Below, in pieces: positions 25,613 through 34,673 of a DNA stretch of 64,000 nt. Under the pieces are notes generated by a model. That model had not been told where the DNA came from. It saw only the letters and a program-made list of their open reading frames with translations, and searched no databases. The position numbers and the translations under genes were made by a program. The stretch lies in assembly GCF_000018605.1 (NCBI RefSeq), contig NC_010003.1, positions 1,588,501 to 1,652,500 of the forward strand, written 5' to 3'. The DNA is from Petrotoga mobilis SJ95. GTDB lineage: Bacteria > Thermotogota > Thermotogae > Petrotogales > Petrotogaceae. The stretch's first letter is position 1. Each line of letters begins with the position of its first letter.

Positions 25613-27334
25613 ATGAAGATCAAATCAATAACAATCCATAATTTTCGTTCATTAAAAGACGCTATGTTTGATTTATATGATTACAATGTGCTAGTTGGAG
25701 CTAACAATGTAGGAAAATCTAATGTCCTAACAGCATTAAGGATTTTCTATGAAAATGAAAAATACAATGAAAAATTCGACTTTCCAAAATTTCAAACGGA
25801 TGACAATGAAAGCTGGATTGAAATAGAATATTCGCTGGAAGATGATGAATTTCCCAATTTGAAAAACGAATATAAAAGTTTGAATAACATTCTGAAAGTA
25901 AGAAAATATCTTAAATCGGAAGATAAAAATAAAGTAAAAAACAACCAAAGTAACATATATGGTTACGAAAATGGTCACCTTTCAGAAAATTTATTTTATG
26001 GAGCAAAGAACATTTCAGAGGCAAAATTAGGATCAGTTATCTATATTCCAGAATTATCCACAACTGATGAAACTCTAAAGTTAACTGGACCTTCCCCTTT
26101 AAGAGACGTAATAACCTTTGTTATGAAGAAAGTTGTTAAAACTAGTGAATCTTTTGATAAATTAAATACAGCCTTTGAAGAATTCAATAGTAAATTTAAA
26201 GAAGAATCTTCAAAAGATGGTTTTTCATTAGGCAAAATGATGGAAGAAATAAATGATAGTTTAAAAGAGTGGGAAGTAGAATTTAATTTCAATATAAATC
26301 CTATAAGGCATGAAGACATAATAAAAAACTTAGTTTCACACTATGTAGTAGATAAGAATTTAGAGGAAAGAATAGATGTTAAATGTCTTGGTCAAGGACT
26401 TCAACGACATTTGATTTACACTCTTCTAAAACTTTCTTCACAATATACTGAAAAGAAAACTTACGAAAAAAAAGAATTCTTACCAGAACTTAATCTAATA
26501 CTGTTTGATGAACCTGAGGCGTTTTTACATCCGGCTCAACAAGAATTTCTTAACACTAGTTTAAAGTCTTTATCCTCTGAAGAGGGCCAACAGGTTATTA
26601 TAGCGACTCATTCACCAATTTTCATAAGTAAAAACATCGAGGATATTCCAGCATTAATAAAATTAAAAAGGGATAAAGGCATCACGCAGATTTTTCAGGT
26701 ATCAAAGGATAAACAAAGAAAAATTATTGAGCAAAATAATGAACTGGTACAAATGCTAAAAAATAAATTAGTTGAGAAATCAATTGATCAAGCAATGGAA
26801 AATAGCATTAAAAATATTATGGGTAGTACAGAGGATGACGAGAGAATGGAACAGGAAGCAATTCGTTACCTTTTATGGCTTGATTCGGAAAGATGTTCAG
26901 CATTTTTCGCGGATATTGTGCTGATATGTGAAGGAGCTACAGAAAAGACATTTATTGACTATCTCATAAAAAACAAATGGAATGATATAAGGAAAAAGAG
27001 AATTTATGTTTTGGACGCAATGGGAAAGTTTAACATTCACCGATATATGAATTTATTTAGGGAATTAGGAATATATCATTCCGTTTTAGCAGACAAGGAT
27101 GAGAACAAAAATGCTCACGAATTTATTAATCAATTTATTGAGAAACAGAAAAACGAGTTTACCAAATCTATAGATTTCTTTGATAAAGATATAGAATCTT
27201 TCCTCGGAATTCCACAAAGCACTCGAAGAGACAGAAAACCACTAAATGTGATGTGGCATTATATTAATAACGAAATTGATGAGAAGAAAGTTGATGAATT
27301 AAAGGAAAAAATAACAAAATTGATAGGTGAATAA
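25613..27334 (+). CDS. OLD-family ATPase/TOPRIM nuclease
   Basis: 573 residues. N-terminal ABC-type ATPase with Walker A GANNVGKSNVL (residues 29-36), signature-like LGQGLQRHLIYTLLKL, and Walker B LILFDEPEAFLHPAQQEF followed by the switch IIATHSPIFISK. The C-terminal part is a TOPRIM nuclease: VLICEGATEKTFIDYLI (the Glu) and YHSVLADKDENKN (DxD). This is the OLD architecture, found in single-gene OLD proteins and as GajA of Gabija, but no UvrD-like helicase (GajB) follows. GGAGGTG is 9 nt before the ATG at 25613; the longer frame from 25550 only reads through the methylase remnant. Confidence 0.88.
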   Translation: MKIKSITIHNFRSLKDAMFDLYDYNVLVGANNVGKSNVLTALRIFYENEKYNEKFDFPKFQTDDNESWIEIEYSLEDDEFPNLKNEYKSLNNILKVRKYLKSEDKNKVKNNQSNIYGYENGHLSENLFYGAKNISEAKLGSVIYIPELSTTDETLKLTGPSPLRDVITFVMKKVVKTSESFDKLNTAFEEFNSKFKEESSKDGFSLGKMMEEINDSLKEWEVEFNFNINPIRHEDIIKNLVSHYVVDKNLEERIDVKCLGQGLQRHLIYTLLKLSSQYTEKKTYEKKEFLPELNLILFDEPEAFLHPAQQEFLNTSLKSLSSEEGQQVIIATHSPIFISKNIEDIPALIKLKRDKGITQIFQVSKDKQRKIIEQNNELVQMLKNKLVEKSIDQAMENSIKNIMGSTEDDERMEQEAIRYLLWLDSERCSAFFADIVLICEGATEKTFIDYLIKNKWNDIRKKRIYVLDAMGKFNIHRYMNLFRELGIYHSVLADKDENKNAHEFINQFIEKQKNEFTKSIDFFDKDIESFLGIPQSTRRDRKPLNVMWHYINNEIDEKKVDELKEKITKLIGE

Positions 27335-27554
27335 AAATCAAACCGAATGATATTTTACATCCAGAGCTTAGATGCTCTCGCAAGGCATATTTAGCCAACG
27401 AATTACGCAAAGTAGTGATTAATACCCACTTTATACCTTCAAAATGCCACATAATATGCGGGTTTAAGAATGTGCCCAAATGCTTGGCTTAGCCTCGCAC
27501 TTTGCAGGTGCGCAAAAAGATATCTGAAATTACCCTTAAGATAGGAGGTTGAAA
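27335..27554 (+). other. Gap between the OLD-type and PD-(D/E)XK genes
   Basis: About 210 nt that look more coding-like and less AT-rich than normal spacers here. A frame continuing from just after the OLD stop stays open for roughly 50 codons but I recognise no family in it. The end holds AGGAGG, the ribosome site of the next gene. It may be debris of a lost gene from the same island. Confidence 0.4.
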
Positions 27555-28517
27555 ATGTTCGGAATAAAAGAATTGAAAGCGAACATCGAAGTAACCGAAA
27601 CAACGGTTGAATGTCCGGTTAAAGGTTGCAGTGAAAAAGTAGAAAGACAGGAAAAATTCTTCAAAAGGGAAGAGAGATTCAAATGTCCAAAGCACAATAT
27701 CTATATCTCACCATCAACTTTTGAATATCAAAGTGAGTTGGACAATCTACTCTGGAAAGACGAGGCTGATTTGGATTTGTTTGAGAGAATAAAGAAAGTG
27801 AAACGTGAAAGCCGAATCGCACGTGACAATAGCGAAGATGCAGTTACTTGGAATGTTTTCAGATTTTTGGAGAGAAATAATTTGGTTGAAAGTACTCTAA
27901 GTTCTATCATCGGTACCACTTTAAGATCATCTGAAGTAATATATTGGTCATATAGTCAACAAGAGGATTCCAGTTGGTCTGAATTAAACAAAGCCAGAGA
28001 AGAATTTGGTGAAGAAATAAAAAGAAGTTCAGAACCAGATGTTATAATCAAAACTGACTCTACACTGTTCTTTATTGAGGCAAAATTGACTGCTGGAAAT
28101 GAAAAGACTCCAGGAAATATTAATGATTCTAAGAAATATAAAACCGGTGGCAATGACTGGTTTTCAAAGGTCTTTAAGTCGGATTTCGAAAAAGTTGCGA
28201 TAGTTCAGAAGAAATATGAGTTATTACGTTTCTGGCTACTTGGAACTTGGATAGCAAAACAAGAAGGTTTAAATTTCTATCTTGTCAATCTTGTATTGTT
28301 TGAACGAGAGAAAGACATTGAAGAGATTTTTAAAAGGCATCTCTATGAAACCCCAAGTAGTAAATTCATTCGTATTACTTGGGAAGATATTTGTCAACAA
28401 ATCCTAAATAGCGGTTTCACAGGAACAGATAAAGATACAATGATAAAATATTTTGAGAATAAAACCATTGGATATGATTGGAATAGAAAATTACAAAGAG
28501 CATTTTCAATACCATGA
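27555..28517 (+). CDS. PD-(D/E)XK nuclease with N-terminal zinc ribbon
   Basis: 320 residues. The N-terminus has CPVKGCSEKV and, 20 residues on, FKCPKHNIYISPSTF, a likely zinc ribbon. In the middle, EPDVIIKTDSTLFFIEAKLT is a PD-(D/E)XK core (D then ExK) as in restriction-type nucleases; ARDNSEDAVTWNVFRFLERN upstream is a typical helix with an acidic residue. I do not recognise a named family. AGGAGG lies 6 nt before the ATG. It follows the OLD-type gene in the same direction, and the two may form one defence unit (inference). Confidence 0.75.
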   Translation: MFGIKELKANIEVTETTVECPVKGCSEKVERQEKFFKREERFKCPKHNIYISPSTFEYQSELDNLLWKDEADLDLFERIKKVKRESRIARDNSEDAVTWNVFRFLERNNLVESTLSSIIGTTLRSSEVIYWSYSQQEDSSWSELNKAREEFGEEIKRSSEPDVIIKTDSTLFFIEAKLTAGNEKTPGNINDSKKYKTGGNDWFSKVFKSDFEKVAIVQKKYELLRFWLLGTWIAKQEGLNFYLVNLVLFEREKDIEEIFKRHLYETPSSKFIRITWEDICQQILNSGFTGTDKDTMIKYFENKTIGYDWNRKLQRAFSIP

Positions 28518-28554
28518 TGACATCAGATAACTCAGCATAAAAGGCTCGTATCCC

Positions 28555-28625
28555 CAAAAACTCATCCATATTTTTGCTTTGCAAAGACTCCTTTTATTCT
28601 GTAAACGTTCTGCGAAATTGTTTTG
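28555..28625. repeat. Fragment of the dispersed repeat
   Basis: GTTCTGCGAAATTGTTTTGGG here matches the minus-strand reading of the 14403-14545 copy (GTTCTGCGAAATTAGGGG). It marks the right edge of the nuclease island. The rest of the 28518-28731 gap is AT-rich and shows nothing else apart from a possible TATGATAAAAT promoter core near 28687. Confidence 0.5.
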
Positions 28626-28731
28626 GGCTAGCTTAAATTTATTTATATTATTCACAGATAAAAGAATTATCAAACCATTCCAAAAATATGATAAAATAAA
28701 AAAGTACAAAACCATATTAGGGAGTTAAGGG

Positions 28732-29427
28732 ATGCCAGGATATTTAACACACATTATCTTCGGTCATAAGATTTTTCCAAACAGTTTGAAAAATGTGAAG
28801 ATGTTTAACCTTGGACTGATGGGCCCAGATATTTTTTATTACAATATTTCTGATCCCAAATATCACATTATTGGTGAAACGTTGCATAATGTTGATTTGA
28901 CAAGGTTAATAAGAGAGATTCAAAAGGAAAGTCCAGAGTATGCCTTAGGTTTATACCTACATTCTTATCTTGATATGAAAATACATCCACGGATACATAT
29001 CATAGAAAGAAACACTGGCAAATCACATACTAAAATAGAAACCTTGATCGATGCAGCTTTATTAAAAAAAGAGTGGAACACCACTGTTTTCAGGTTAGAC
29101 AAGCATTTTTTCCCCAACAAATTACCAGCCAGGTTTATGAGGATCTTTGATGAAGTTTTGTATGAACATTACGAGATAGAAGATGTGAATATTAAAAACT
29201 TGTATGATGTTTTTTTGAAAAACTTTTTCTTCTTATACAAATGGTATCCTATCAAGGCGGTTGCTTCGTATGTGCTCTACGTTGTTTCCGTGGGAAGATT
29301 CAATTACAAGGACTATTTTATATTTAGAACCCCTTCCTTGGATATTCTGAATGATTTTGGAATTGAAACATTGTGGAAAGAGTCTTTGGATGAGATTGAT
29401 CAACTACTATCCGAAAAATTTAATTAA
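28732..29427 (+). CDS. Zinc-dependent phospholipase C-like protein
   Basis: 231 residues with the features of the Zn_dep_PLPC family: an N-terminal GYLTHIIFGHKIF, NLGLMGPDIFYY, GETLHNVDLTRL, ALGLYLHSYLDMKIHP and GKSHTKIETLIDA. The His and Asp residues in these blocks match the expected metal ligands. There is no signal peptide, unlike secreted phospholipases. The substrate is unknown. It is a single gene with its own spacing before tdk. Confidence 0.82.
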   Translation: MPGYLTHIIFGHKIFPNSLKNVKMFNLGLMGPDIFYYNISDPKYHIIGETLHNVDLTRLIREIQKESPEYALGLYLHSYLDMKIHPRIHIIERNTGKSHTKIETLIDAALLKKEWNTTVFRLDKHFFPNKLPARFMRIFDEVLYEHYEIEDVNIKNLYDVFLKNFFFLYKWYPIKAVASYVLYVVSVGRFNYKDYFIFRTPSLDILNDFGIETLWKESLDEIDQLLSEKFN

Positions 29428-29458
29428 AACTAATGAAAAAGGGATGTGAAACTTTAAT

Positions 29459-30049
29459 ATGGCAACAGGTAATTTAGTAGTAATTGTTGGACCTATGTAT
29501 TCTGGCAAAACTTCCGAATTAATCTCTTTCATTGAAATTTACACACTTGGTAAAAAGAAAATAAAAGTCTTCAAACCTTTGTTAGATAACCGATACAATG
29601 AAACTTACATTGTATCCCACTCTAATACATCTGTTAAAGCCATTCCCATCAATAACTCCGCTGAAATTTTGCCTAAACTTGATGGAGACGAAAAAGCGGT
29701 TTTTATAGATGAAATTCAGTTTCTAGACGAGCCTCTTAGAGAAGTTGTTGTCGAGATGATCAACTCTGGTAAGGATGTTTATTGTGCTGGCTTGGATTTG
29801 AGTTATAAAAATAATCCATTCAAAGTTACTTCACTTCTAATGGCTCATGCAGACACGGTAATTAAAAAGAAAGCCGTTTGCCATGAATGTGGGGAGTATA
29901 GAGGTACAATATCTTACAAGATTGTTGAAAATGGTGGAGAAATAGATGTTGGGGGATTTGAAAAATATATCGCCGTCTGTAGAGATTGCTACTTGAAGTT
30001 GAATGAAAAAAAACAAAATCAAGATAAAAAACTGAAACAAGGGGGTTGA
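29459..30049 (+). CDS. tdk: Thymidine kinase
   Basis: 196 residues, a type II thymidine kinase. P-loop GPMYSGKTSELI, Walker B AVFIDEIQFL, the AGLDLSYKNNPF lid region, and a zinc-binding set CHECG and CRDC. It phosphorylates thymidine for salvage. It ends 3 nt before the next gene. Confidence 0.96.
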   Translation: MATGNLVVIVGPMYSGKTSELISFIEIYTLGKKKIKVFKPLLDNRYNETYIVSHSNTSVKAIPINNSAEILPKLDGDEKAVFIDEIQFLDEPLREVVVEMINSGKDVYCAGLDLSYKNNPFKVTSLLMAHADTVIKKKAVCHECGEYRGTISYKIVENGGEIDVGGFEKYIAVCRDCYLKLNEKKQNQDKKLKQGG

Positions 30050-30052
30050 TCT

Positions 30053-30877
30053 ATGAGAATTACAAGCATCTATGATAACACAGAATTAGCCAATAAAGTG
30101 AAAATCCCTTGGTTGGGCTATGGGACGTACAAAGCCCATGGAGATGAGTTGATAGAGGGTGTAAAGTACGCTTTAAATATAGGATACAGATTGATAGATA
30201 CTGCAGAAATGTACGAAAACGAAGAAGAGATAGGTAAAGCAATCAGGCAAAGTAAAATACCGAGAGATGAAATTTTTATAACCTCCAAAGTATGGAATAC
30301 GAACCAAGGTTTTGAAAGTACTTTAAACTCTTTTGAAAATTCATTAAAAAGATTGGGAACAGATTATTTAGACTTATACTTAATTCATTGGCCTGTAAGT
30401 GGAAGATATATAGAAACCTGGAAAGCTCTTGAAAAGCTGTATAAGGAAGGTAGAGTAAGGGCTATTGGTGTGAGTAACTTTTTAATTCATCATCTCCAAG
30501 ATATAATAAACAACTGTGAAATTACCCCTATGGTGAATCAAGTAGAATTTCATCCATACTTACTGCAAAGAGATCTTTTGGATTTCTGTCAAAGAAATAA
30601 GATACAGCTAGAGGCTTGGAGTCCATTAATGAGAGGAAGAGTTCAAAACATACCTCAGATAGTTGATATAGCAAATAAGTATAAAAAAACTCCCGCACAA
30701 ATAGTATTGAGATGGGACTTGCAACATGGGGTGGTAACCATTCCAAAATCTGTGCACAAGGAAAGGATAAAAGAAAATGCTGATATTTTCGACTTTGAAC
30801 TAACAGAGGAAGAAATGAAGATAATAGACAATTTAGATCAAAGTAAAAGATTTGGGGCAAATCCCGATGATTTTTAA
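30053..30877 (+). CDS. Aldo/keto reductase
   Basis: 274 residues, an AKR5-type (beta/alpha)8 NADPH oxidoreductase. Catalytic Asp and Tyr are in GYRLIDTAEMYENEEEIG, Lys in EIFITSKVWN and His in YLDLYLIHWPVSGR. The C-terminal GVVTIPKSVHKERIKEN is the cofactor-phosphate loop. It reduces small aldehydes or ketones; the substrate is not deducible. It is probably cotranscribed with tdk. Confidence 0.93.
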   Translation: MRITSIYDNTELANKVKIPWLGYGTYKAHGDELIEGVKYALNIGYRLIDTAEMYENEEEIGKAIRQSKIPRDEIFITSKVWNTNQGFESTLNSFENSLKRLGTDYLDLYLIHWPVSGRYIETWKALEKLYKEGRVRAIGVSNFLIHHLQDIINNCEITPMVNQVEFHPYLLQRDLLDFCQRNKIQLEAWSPLMRGRVQNIPQIVDIANKYKKTPAQIVLRWDLQHGVVTIPKSVHKERIKENADIFDFELTEEEMKIIDNLDQSKRFGANPDDF

Positions 30878-30904
30878 GGTTAACATAGCTTTTAACAAGA
30901 TTAA

Positions 30905-30933
30905 TTGATTTTTCAACAATGAAATGATATAAT
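30905..30933 (+). promoter_or_regulatory. Promoter of the SRP RNA gene
   Basis: TTGATT at 30905-30910 and TATAAT at 30928-30933 with a 17-nt spacer. It stands just upstream of the SRP RNA and after the aldo/keto reductase stop. Confidence 0.7.
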
Positions 30934-30950
30934 ATGAAAGCGTCATTACA

Positions 30951-31053
30951 GGAGGCTGGGTCCTGCGCAATAGGAACCCGCGAAACTGGTCAGGCCTGGA
31001 AGGGAGCAGCCATAAGCGGAGATTTCTATGTGCAGCAGGGTTACCCAGCCATC
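30951..31053 (+). ncRNA. ffs: Signal recognition particle RNA (bacterial small type)
   Basis: The conserved SRP domain IV core is readable: CTGGTCAGGCCTGGAAGGGAGCAGCC, with the GGAA-type tetraloop in CCTGGAAGGGAGCAG. The ends GGCTGGGT and ACCCAGCC pair to close the hairpin. The RNA is about 100 nt. It binds Ffh to direct membrane proteins to the translocon. The frame open through it (from 30934) is an artefact of its lack of stops. Confidence 0.93.
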
Positions 31054-31080
31054 TTTAATAATTTTGGAGGTACGAATAAA

Positions 31081-31830
31081 TTGACTCAAAAAAAGAAAAA
31101 TAATAACGAATATGAAGATGTTCAAATATACGGTCCTGAAGATATTGCTTTCATGAAAGTTGACGAAGTAATAAAAAAAGTTAATAACGATCTGAACCCT
31201 GTAAAAGAAAAAGAAATCAAAAGAACACCCTCTTTTGAGCATTACTACACCGAAAACCCAACTTCAGAACTAACGGTAAAAGAATTAGTTTTAATATTAA
31301 AAAATGGGCATAAGTATCTTTTTAAAGCCCCTTCTGGAGTGTATGGAAAGAAAAGGATAGACAGGGCAAGCATTTTATTAATCGAAAAAGTAGAATTAAC
31401 AAATGAAAAAGTTTTGGACATGGGATGCGGATATGGTGTAATAGGTATATCCTTAAAAAGAGAGTTTCCGGACATAGATCTGTATATGAGTGACGTAAAC
31501 AACAGAGCAGTTGATTTTTCTAAGATAAATGCCAAAAATAACAACGTGAACGCTGTGATCAAACAAGGAAATCTATTCAAACCATGGGAAGATGACTACT
31601 TCGATGTTATTGTTAGCAACCCTCCAATAGTTGCAGGTAAAGAAGTATTACATGAACTAATCGAAGAATCTTATCACCATTTGAATGAAAATGGCAAGAT
31701 ATATTTAGTTGCTTACCACAATAAGGGTGGGAAAGCGTTAGAAAGTTACATGGAACAAATTTTTGGCAACGTAAAAGAGTTGGAAAAATCCGGAGGTTTT
31801 AGAGTTTATCTTTCGATAAAGAGGGGCTAA
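31081..31830 (+). CDS. SAM-dependent methyltransferase, RsmC/RlmG-like
   Basis: About 249 residues from a TTG start that has GGAGG 10 nt upstream. The first 60 residues are a charged extension; then the class I methyltransferase fold: KVLDMGCGYGVIGISL (motif I), LYMSDVNNRAVDFSK, and the catalytic NPPIVAG (motif IV, NPPI), typical of enzymes that methylate exocyclic amines of guanine in rRNA. The stop overlaps the next start region by a few nt, so it is cotranscribed with the ECF ATPase genes. A longer frame from 30934 would translate the SRP RNA and is rejected. Confidence 0.85.
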   Translation: MTQKKKNNNEYEDVQIYGPEDIAFMKVDEVIKKVNNDLNPVKEKEIKRTPSFEHYYTENPTSELTVKELVLILKNGHKYLFKAPSGVYGKKRIDRASILLIEKVELTNEKVLDMGCGYGVIGISLKREFPDIDLYMSDVNNRAVDFSKINAKNNNVNAVIKQGNLFKPWEDDYFDVIVSNPPIVAGKEVLHELIEESYHHLNENGKIYLVAYHNKGGKALESYMEQIFGNVKELEKSGGFRVYLSIKRG

Positions 31831-31831
31831 G

Positions 31832-32584
31832 ATGTTTTTTGGATGCAAAAATCTTTCTTTCAGTTATTATGAAAAAAAAGTACTAACGAATATCAATTTA
31901 GACGTCAAAAAAGGCGAGTTTGTTGGTTTAGTTGGGAGTAATGGAAGTGGAAAATCTACGCTTCTAAAGCTTCTATGTGGTATTTTATTTCCTCAAGAGG
32001 GAGAAGTAATTATCAAAGACCAAAAATTAGATGAACACAATAGAATAAAGGTAGGTTATATTTTTCAAAACCCTGAAAATCAAATTATAGGGGTAACGGT
32101 TGAAGAGGATGTGGCTTTTGGGTTAGAAAACATAGGGGTCCCAAGAGAAAAAATGCTAGAAAGAATCGAATGGGCACTTTCAACGGTAGGGTTAGAAGGG
32201 TTGAACCACGCAGACCCAAATGCATTATCTGGAGGGCAAAAACAAAGGCTTGCAATAGCCTCTATTCTGGCAATGGAACCTGAGATTATACTCATGGATG
32301 AACCTACTTCAATGTTAGATCCAAAAGGTCGAAATGAAATCTATAAAGTTATACGCAATCTCAGAGAAATAGGAGAAACGATCATAATTGCCTCTCATCA
32401 TTATTCTGACCTGGAGCATGTAGACAAAATAATCGCTCTCAACGATGGAGAGATTGTTTATGAAGGGGAGAAAGATCAATTTTACAAAAGTAACGTTATT
32501 CAATCTGAACTACCTTTCAACGAAAAAATAAAAAGACAATTTAATGCTGATTTAAAAGAGTTGGTTGATGAAATATGTCGATAA
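31832..32584 (+). CDS. ecfA1: ECF transporter ATPase (A1)
   Basis: 250 residues. Walker [13 protein letters not shown]-loop YIFQNPENQIIGVTVEEDVAF (typical of energy-coupling-factor ATPases), signature LSGGQKQRLAIASIL and Walker B IILMDEPTSMLD. With the next gene it forms the heterodimeric ATPase that powers vitamin uptake by several substrate-binding S proteins. It overlaps ecfA2 by 10 nt. The membrane T protein is not found here. Confidence 0.93.
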   Translation: MFFGCKNLSFSYYEKKVLTNINLDVKKGEFVGLVGSNGSGKSTLLKLLCGILFPQEGEVIIKDQKLDEHNRIKVGYIFQNPENQIIGVTVEEDVAFGLENIGVPREKMLERIEWALSTVGLEGLNHADPNALSGGQKQRLAIASILAMEPEIILMDEPTSMLDPKGRNEIYKVIRNLREIGETIIIASHHYSDLEHVDKIIALNDGEIVYEGEKDQFYKSNVIQSELPFNEKIKRQFNADLKELVDEICR

Positions 32585-33381
32585 TGTTTGAAGATGTAAG
32601 TTTTACTTACGCATTGAATACACCTTTTCAAAAGACAGCCCTAAAAAATATTAATCTGGAAATTAAAAAAGGGGACTTATGGTTATTCGTTGGACATACA
32701 GGATCTGGGAAAACTACATTGATAAGTTTAATGAATGGATTACTTCTACCCCGACAAGGAAAAGTCTTAGTTGAGGGATTATCCACAAAAGACAAAAAGG
32801 TCAACATAAAAGATATCAGAAAGAAGATAGGCATAGTTTTTCAATACCCTGAATCCCAATTTTTTCTTCCCACTGTAAAGGAAGAAATAATGTTTGCACC
32901 AAAAAATTTTGGGGTTCAACTAAGTGATGATTTACTAAAGTATTATTTAGAGTTGGTAAAGTTACCGGAATCATACCTCGAAAAAAATCCATTCGAACTC
33001 TCAGGTGGAGAAATGAGGAAGGTAGCTATTATCTCTGTTCTCTCATATAACCCTGATTATATAATCTTTGACGAACCCACTGTTGGATTAGATTACGTAA
33101 CAAAAACTTCTATATTCAACCTTATAAAAGAACTTCACAACTTGGGAAAGACCATAATAATATCAACCCATTGGATAGACGAATTCGCCAGTTTGAAACC
33201 TAACGTACTGCTGTTAAAAAATGGAGAAGAAGCTTTTAAAGGCAATTTTGACGAATTTGTTTTACTGGATGAAAAAACTCTCTTGGAAGCTGGTATAATA
33301 TTCAATGAAAAGATGCAATTGTATAAATGTGCTATAAAAACCGGGAAAAAGGAATTGGCTGAAAAGATTTCATCTATTTAA
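32575..33381 (+). CDS. ecfA2: ECF transporter ATPase (A2)
   Basis: 268 residues. Walker A GHTGSGKTTLI, Q-loop IVFQYPESQFFLPTVKEEIMF, signature LSGGEMRKVAIISVL and Walker B YIIFDEPTVGLDY. It pairs with the preceding ATPase. The T component EcfT does not follow, which usually is next in Firmicutes, so it must be encoded elsewhere. Confidence 0.93.
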   Translation: MSIMFEDVSFTYALNTPFQKTALKNINLEIKKGDLWLFVGHTGSGKTTLISLMNGLLLPRQGKVLVEGLSTKDKKVNIKDIRKKIGIVFQYPESQFFLPTVKEEIMFAPKNFGVQLSDDLLKYYLELVKLPESYLEKNPFELSGGEMRKVAIISVLSYNPDYIIFDEPTVGLDYVTKTSIFNLIKELHNLGKTIIISTHWIDEFASLKPNVLLLKNGEEAFKGNFDEFVLLDEKTLLEAGIIFNEKMQLYKCAIKTGKKELAEKISSI

Positions 33382-33405
33382 ATAAAATTGAGGGGATGAT
33401 GAAAA

Positions 33406-34629
33406 TTGAAAAGGATTCTGATGTTATCTATTTTTGTTTCAATCTTTTTATTGCAGTTATTTTCTCAGTCTAGTGAAGTTATCGATCTAAGAAGAAGTTT
33501 TTTGATTTACACAGAAGGTGATTCCAGTATTGGTTCTTTGTTAGAACAATATTTAAAAAATGATCTCGAAGAACAAGGCAAATATAAGGTATTATCAAAA
33601 GATGATCTGTTATTAGAAAATCTTAGAGAAATGCTCGAAAATGAAGATTACATGAAGAAAAATCTAGATGCGGATTTTTTAGTCCATATTCAAATACTTG
33701 AAAGCTTCCCTAACTTAGAGAAAACCGAAGAATTAATATGGTGGGAGTACCGTATACTAGCGAAGGTCAACGTCGTCAAAATTTCCACAGGAGAAAACAT
33801 CTATTCCAAACTTCTCACTTCAAGTGGCACCTCATACATAAATGCTAGTACAAGTGATTTTGAAGCGATATACTATTCAAGAAGATCCGCTACCAATAAT
33901 CTTGCCTCTTCTATTTCTACGGAGTTGAACAAACTTTTTAAAATAAAAGCCAATATTATATCTATAGAAAATAAATATGTTCATATAGATGCTGGCAGAA
34001 ACGTTGGAATAAGAGAAGGTATGATGTTTGAATTTGTAATCACTAAAGAATTGAATGGAGAGTTCTATGACCTTCACGGTGGGAAATTGATAGCCGAAGA
34101 AGTCTGGGATAACAACAGTTTGTTAAAGATACTCGAAGCCCCAAAAAATTTCAACTACCGAGATGAAAATGTTTACGTATTAGAAAATCCAACTCTCTCT
34201 CCAATAAGAACCATCACAGGAATATATTACGTGAACGAAGGATTTGAAAAAAACGGTGTCGGGTTCGAAGCTGGATTCGATAACTATGAACACTTATATA
34301 CTGGATTCTCTTTTGTATTTTTGTTCGATGAAAGCACATTTGATGGAGATTTTGATTTCAAATTAGGTTATCTTAACTATCTATCAGAAACGGACGCAAC
34401 CCTTTTATTGGGGATCTTAGTTGGGGTGAAAAGTGTTACAGCTTCGGATGATGCATCCGCTGTTTACTTTAAACTATCACCAGTTATAGATTATAGTTAT
34501 TATATAAACGAAACCTCTGGACTATACATAGAAGCGGGATATAATTTCCTATTCCCCATAGAAGAAGTAGGAAATATCGAAACGACAAATGATTTTAAAA
34601 TCAGTGCAGGATTCACTTTTAGATTCTAA
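33406..34629 (+). CDS. Exported protein with CsgG/FlgT-like part and C-terminal beta-barrel
   Basis: 407 residues. A signal peptide (KRILMLSIFVSIFLLQLFSQ) starts from a TTG that has GAGGGGATG upstream. Residues 25-170 recall CsgG/TolB-like envelope proteins (ADFLVHIQILES, RSATNNLASSISTELNKLF); residues 180-250 form a small beta domain (VHIDAGRNVGIREGMMFEF) like the C-terminal part of FlgT. The last 150 residues alternate hydrophobic and polar positions and end in Phe (ISAGFTFRF), the signature of an outer-membrane beta-barrel, suiting the toga of Thermotogota. Function unknown. Confidence 0.7.
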   Translation: MKRILMLSIFVSIFLLQLFSQSSEVIDLRRSFLIYTEGDSSIGSLLEQYLKNDLEEQGKYKVLSKDDLLLENLREMLENEDYMKKNLDADFLVHIQILESFPNLEKTEELIWWEYRILAKVNVVKISTGENIYSKLLTSSGTSYINASTSDFEAIYYSRRSATNNLASSISTELNKLFKIKANIISIENKYVHIDAGRNVGIREGMMFEFVITKELNGEFYDLHGGKLIAEEVWDNNSLLKILEAPKNFNYRDENVYVLENPTLSPIRTITGIYYVNEGFEKNGVGFEAGFDNYEHLYTGFSFVFLFDESTFDGDFDFKLGYLNYLSETDATLLLGILVGVKSVTASDDASAVYFKLSPVIDYSYYINETSGLYIEAGYNFLFPIEEVGNIETTNDFKISAGFTFRF

Positions 34630-34673
34630 TATATTAGAATTTAAAGCAGAGGTTTGATGGAGGTGTGTTTATC

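Noticed and set aside
25613-28517. Gabija system
   Set aside because: The OLD-type protein resembles GajA, but no UvrD-like helicase is next to it; the neighbour is a PD-(D/E)XK nuclease.
30934-31080. Long in-frame N-terminal extension of the methyltransferase
   Set aside because: It would translate the SRP RNA. The TTG at 31081 has a GGAGG ribosome site, and the upstream stretch is a well-conserved RNA.
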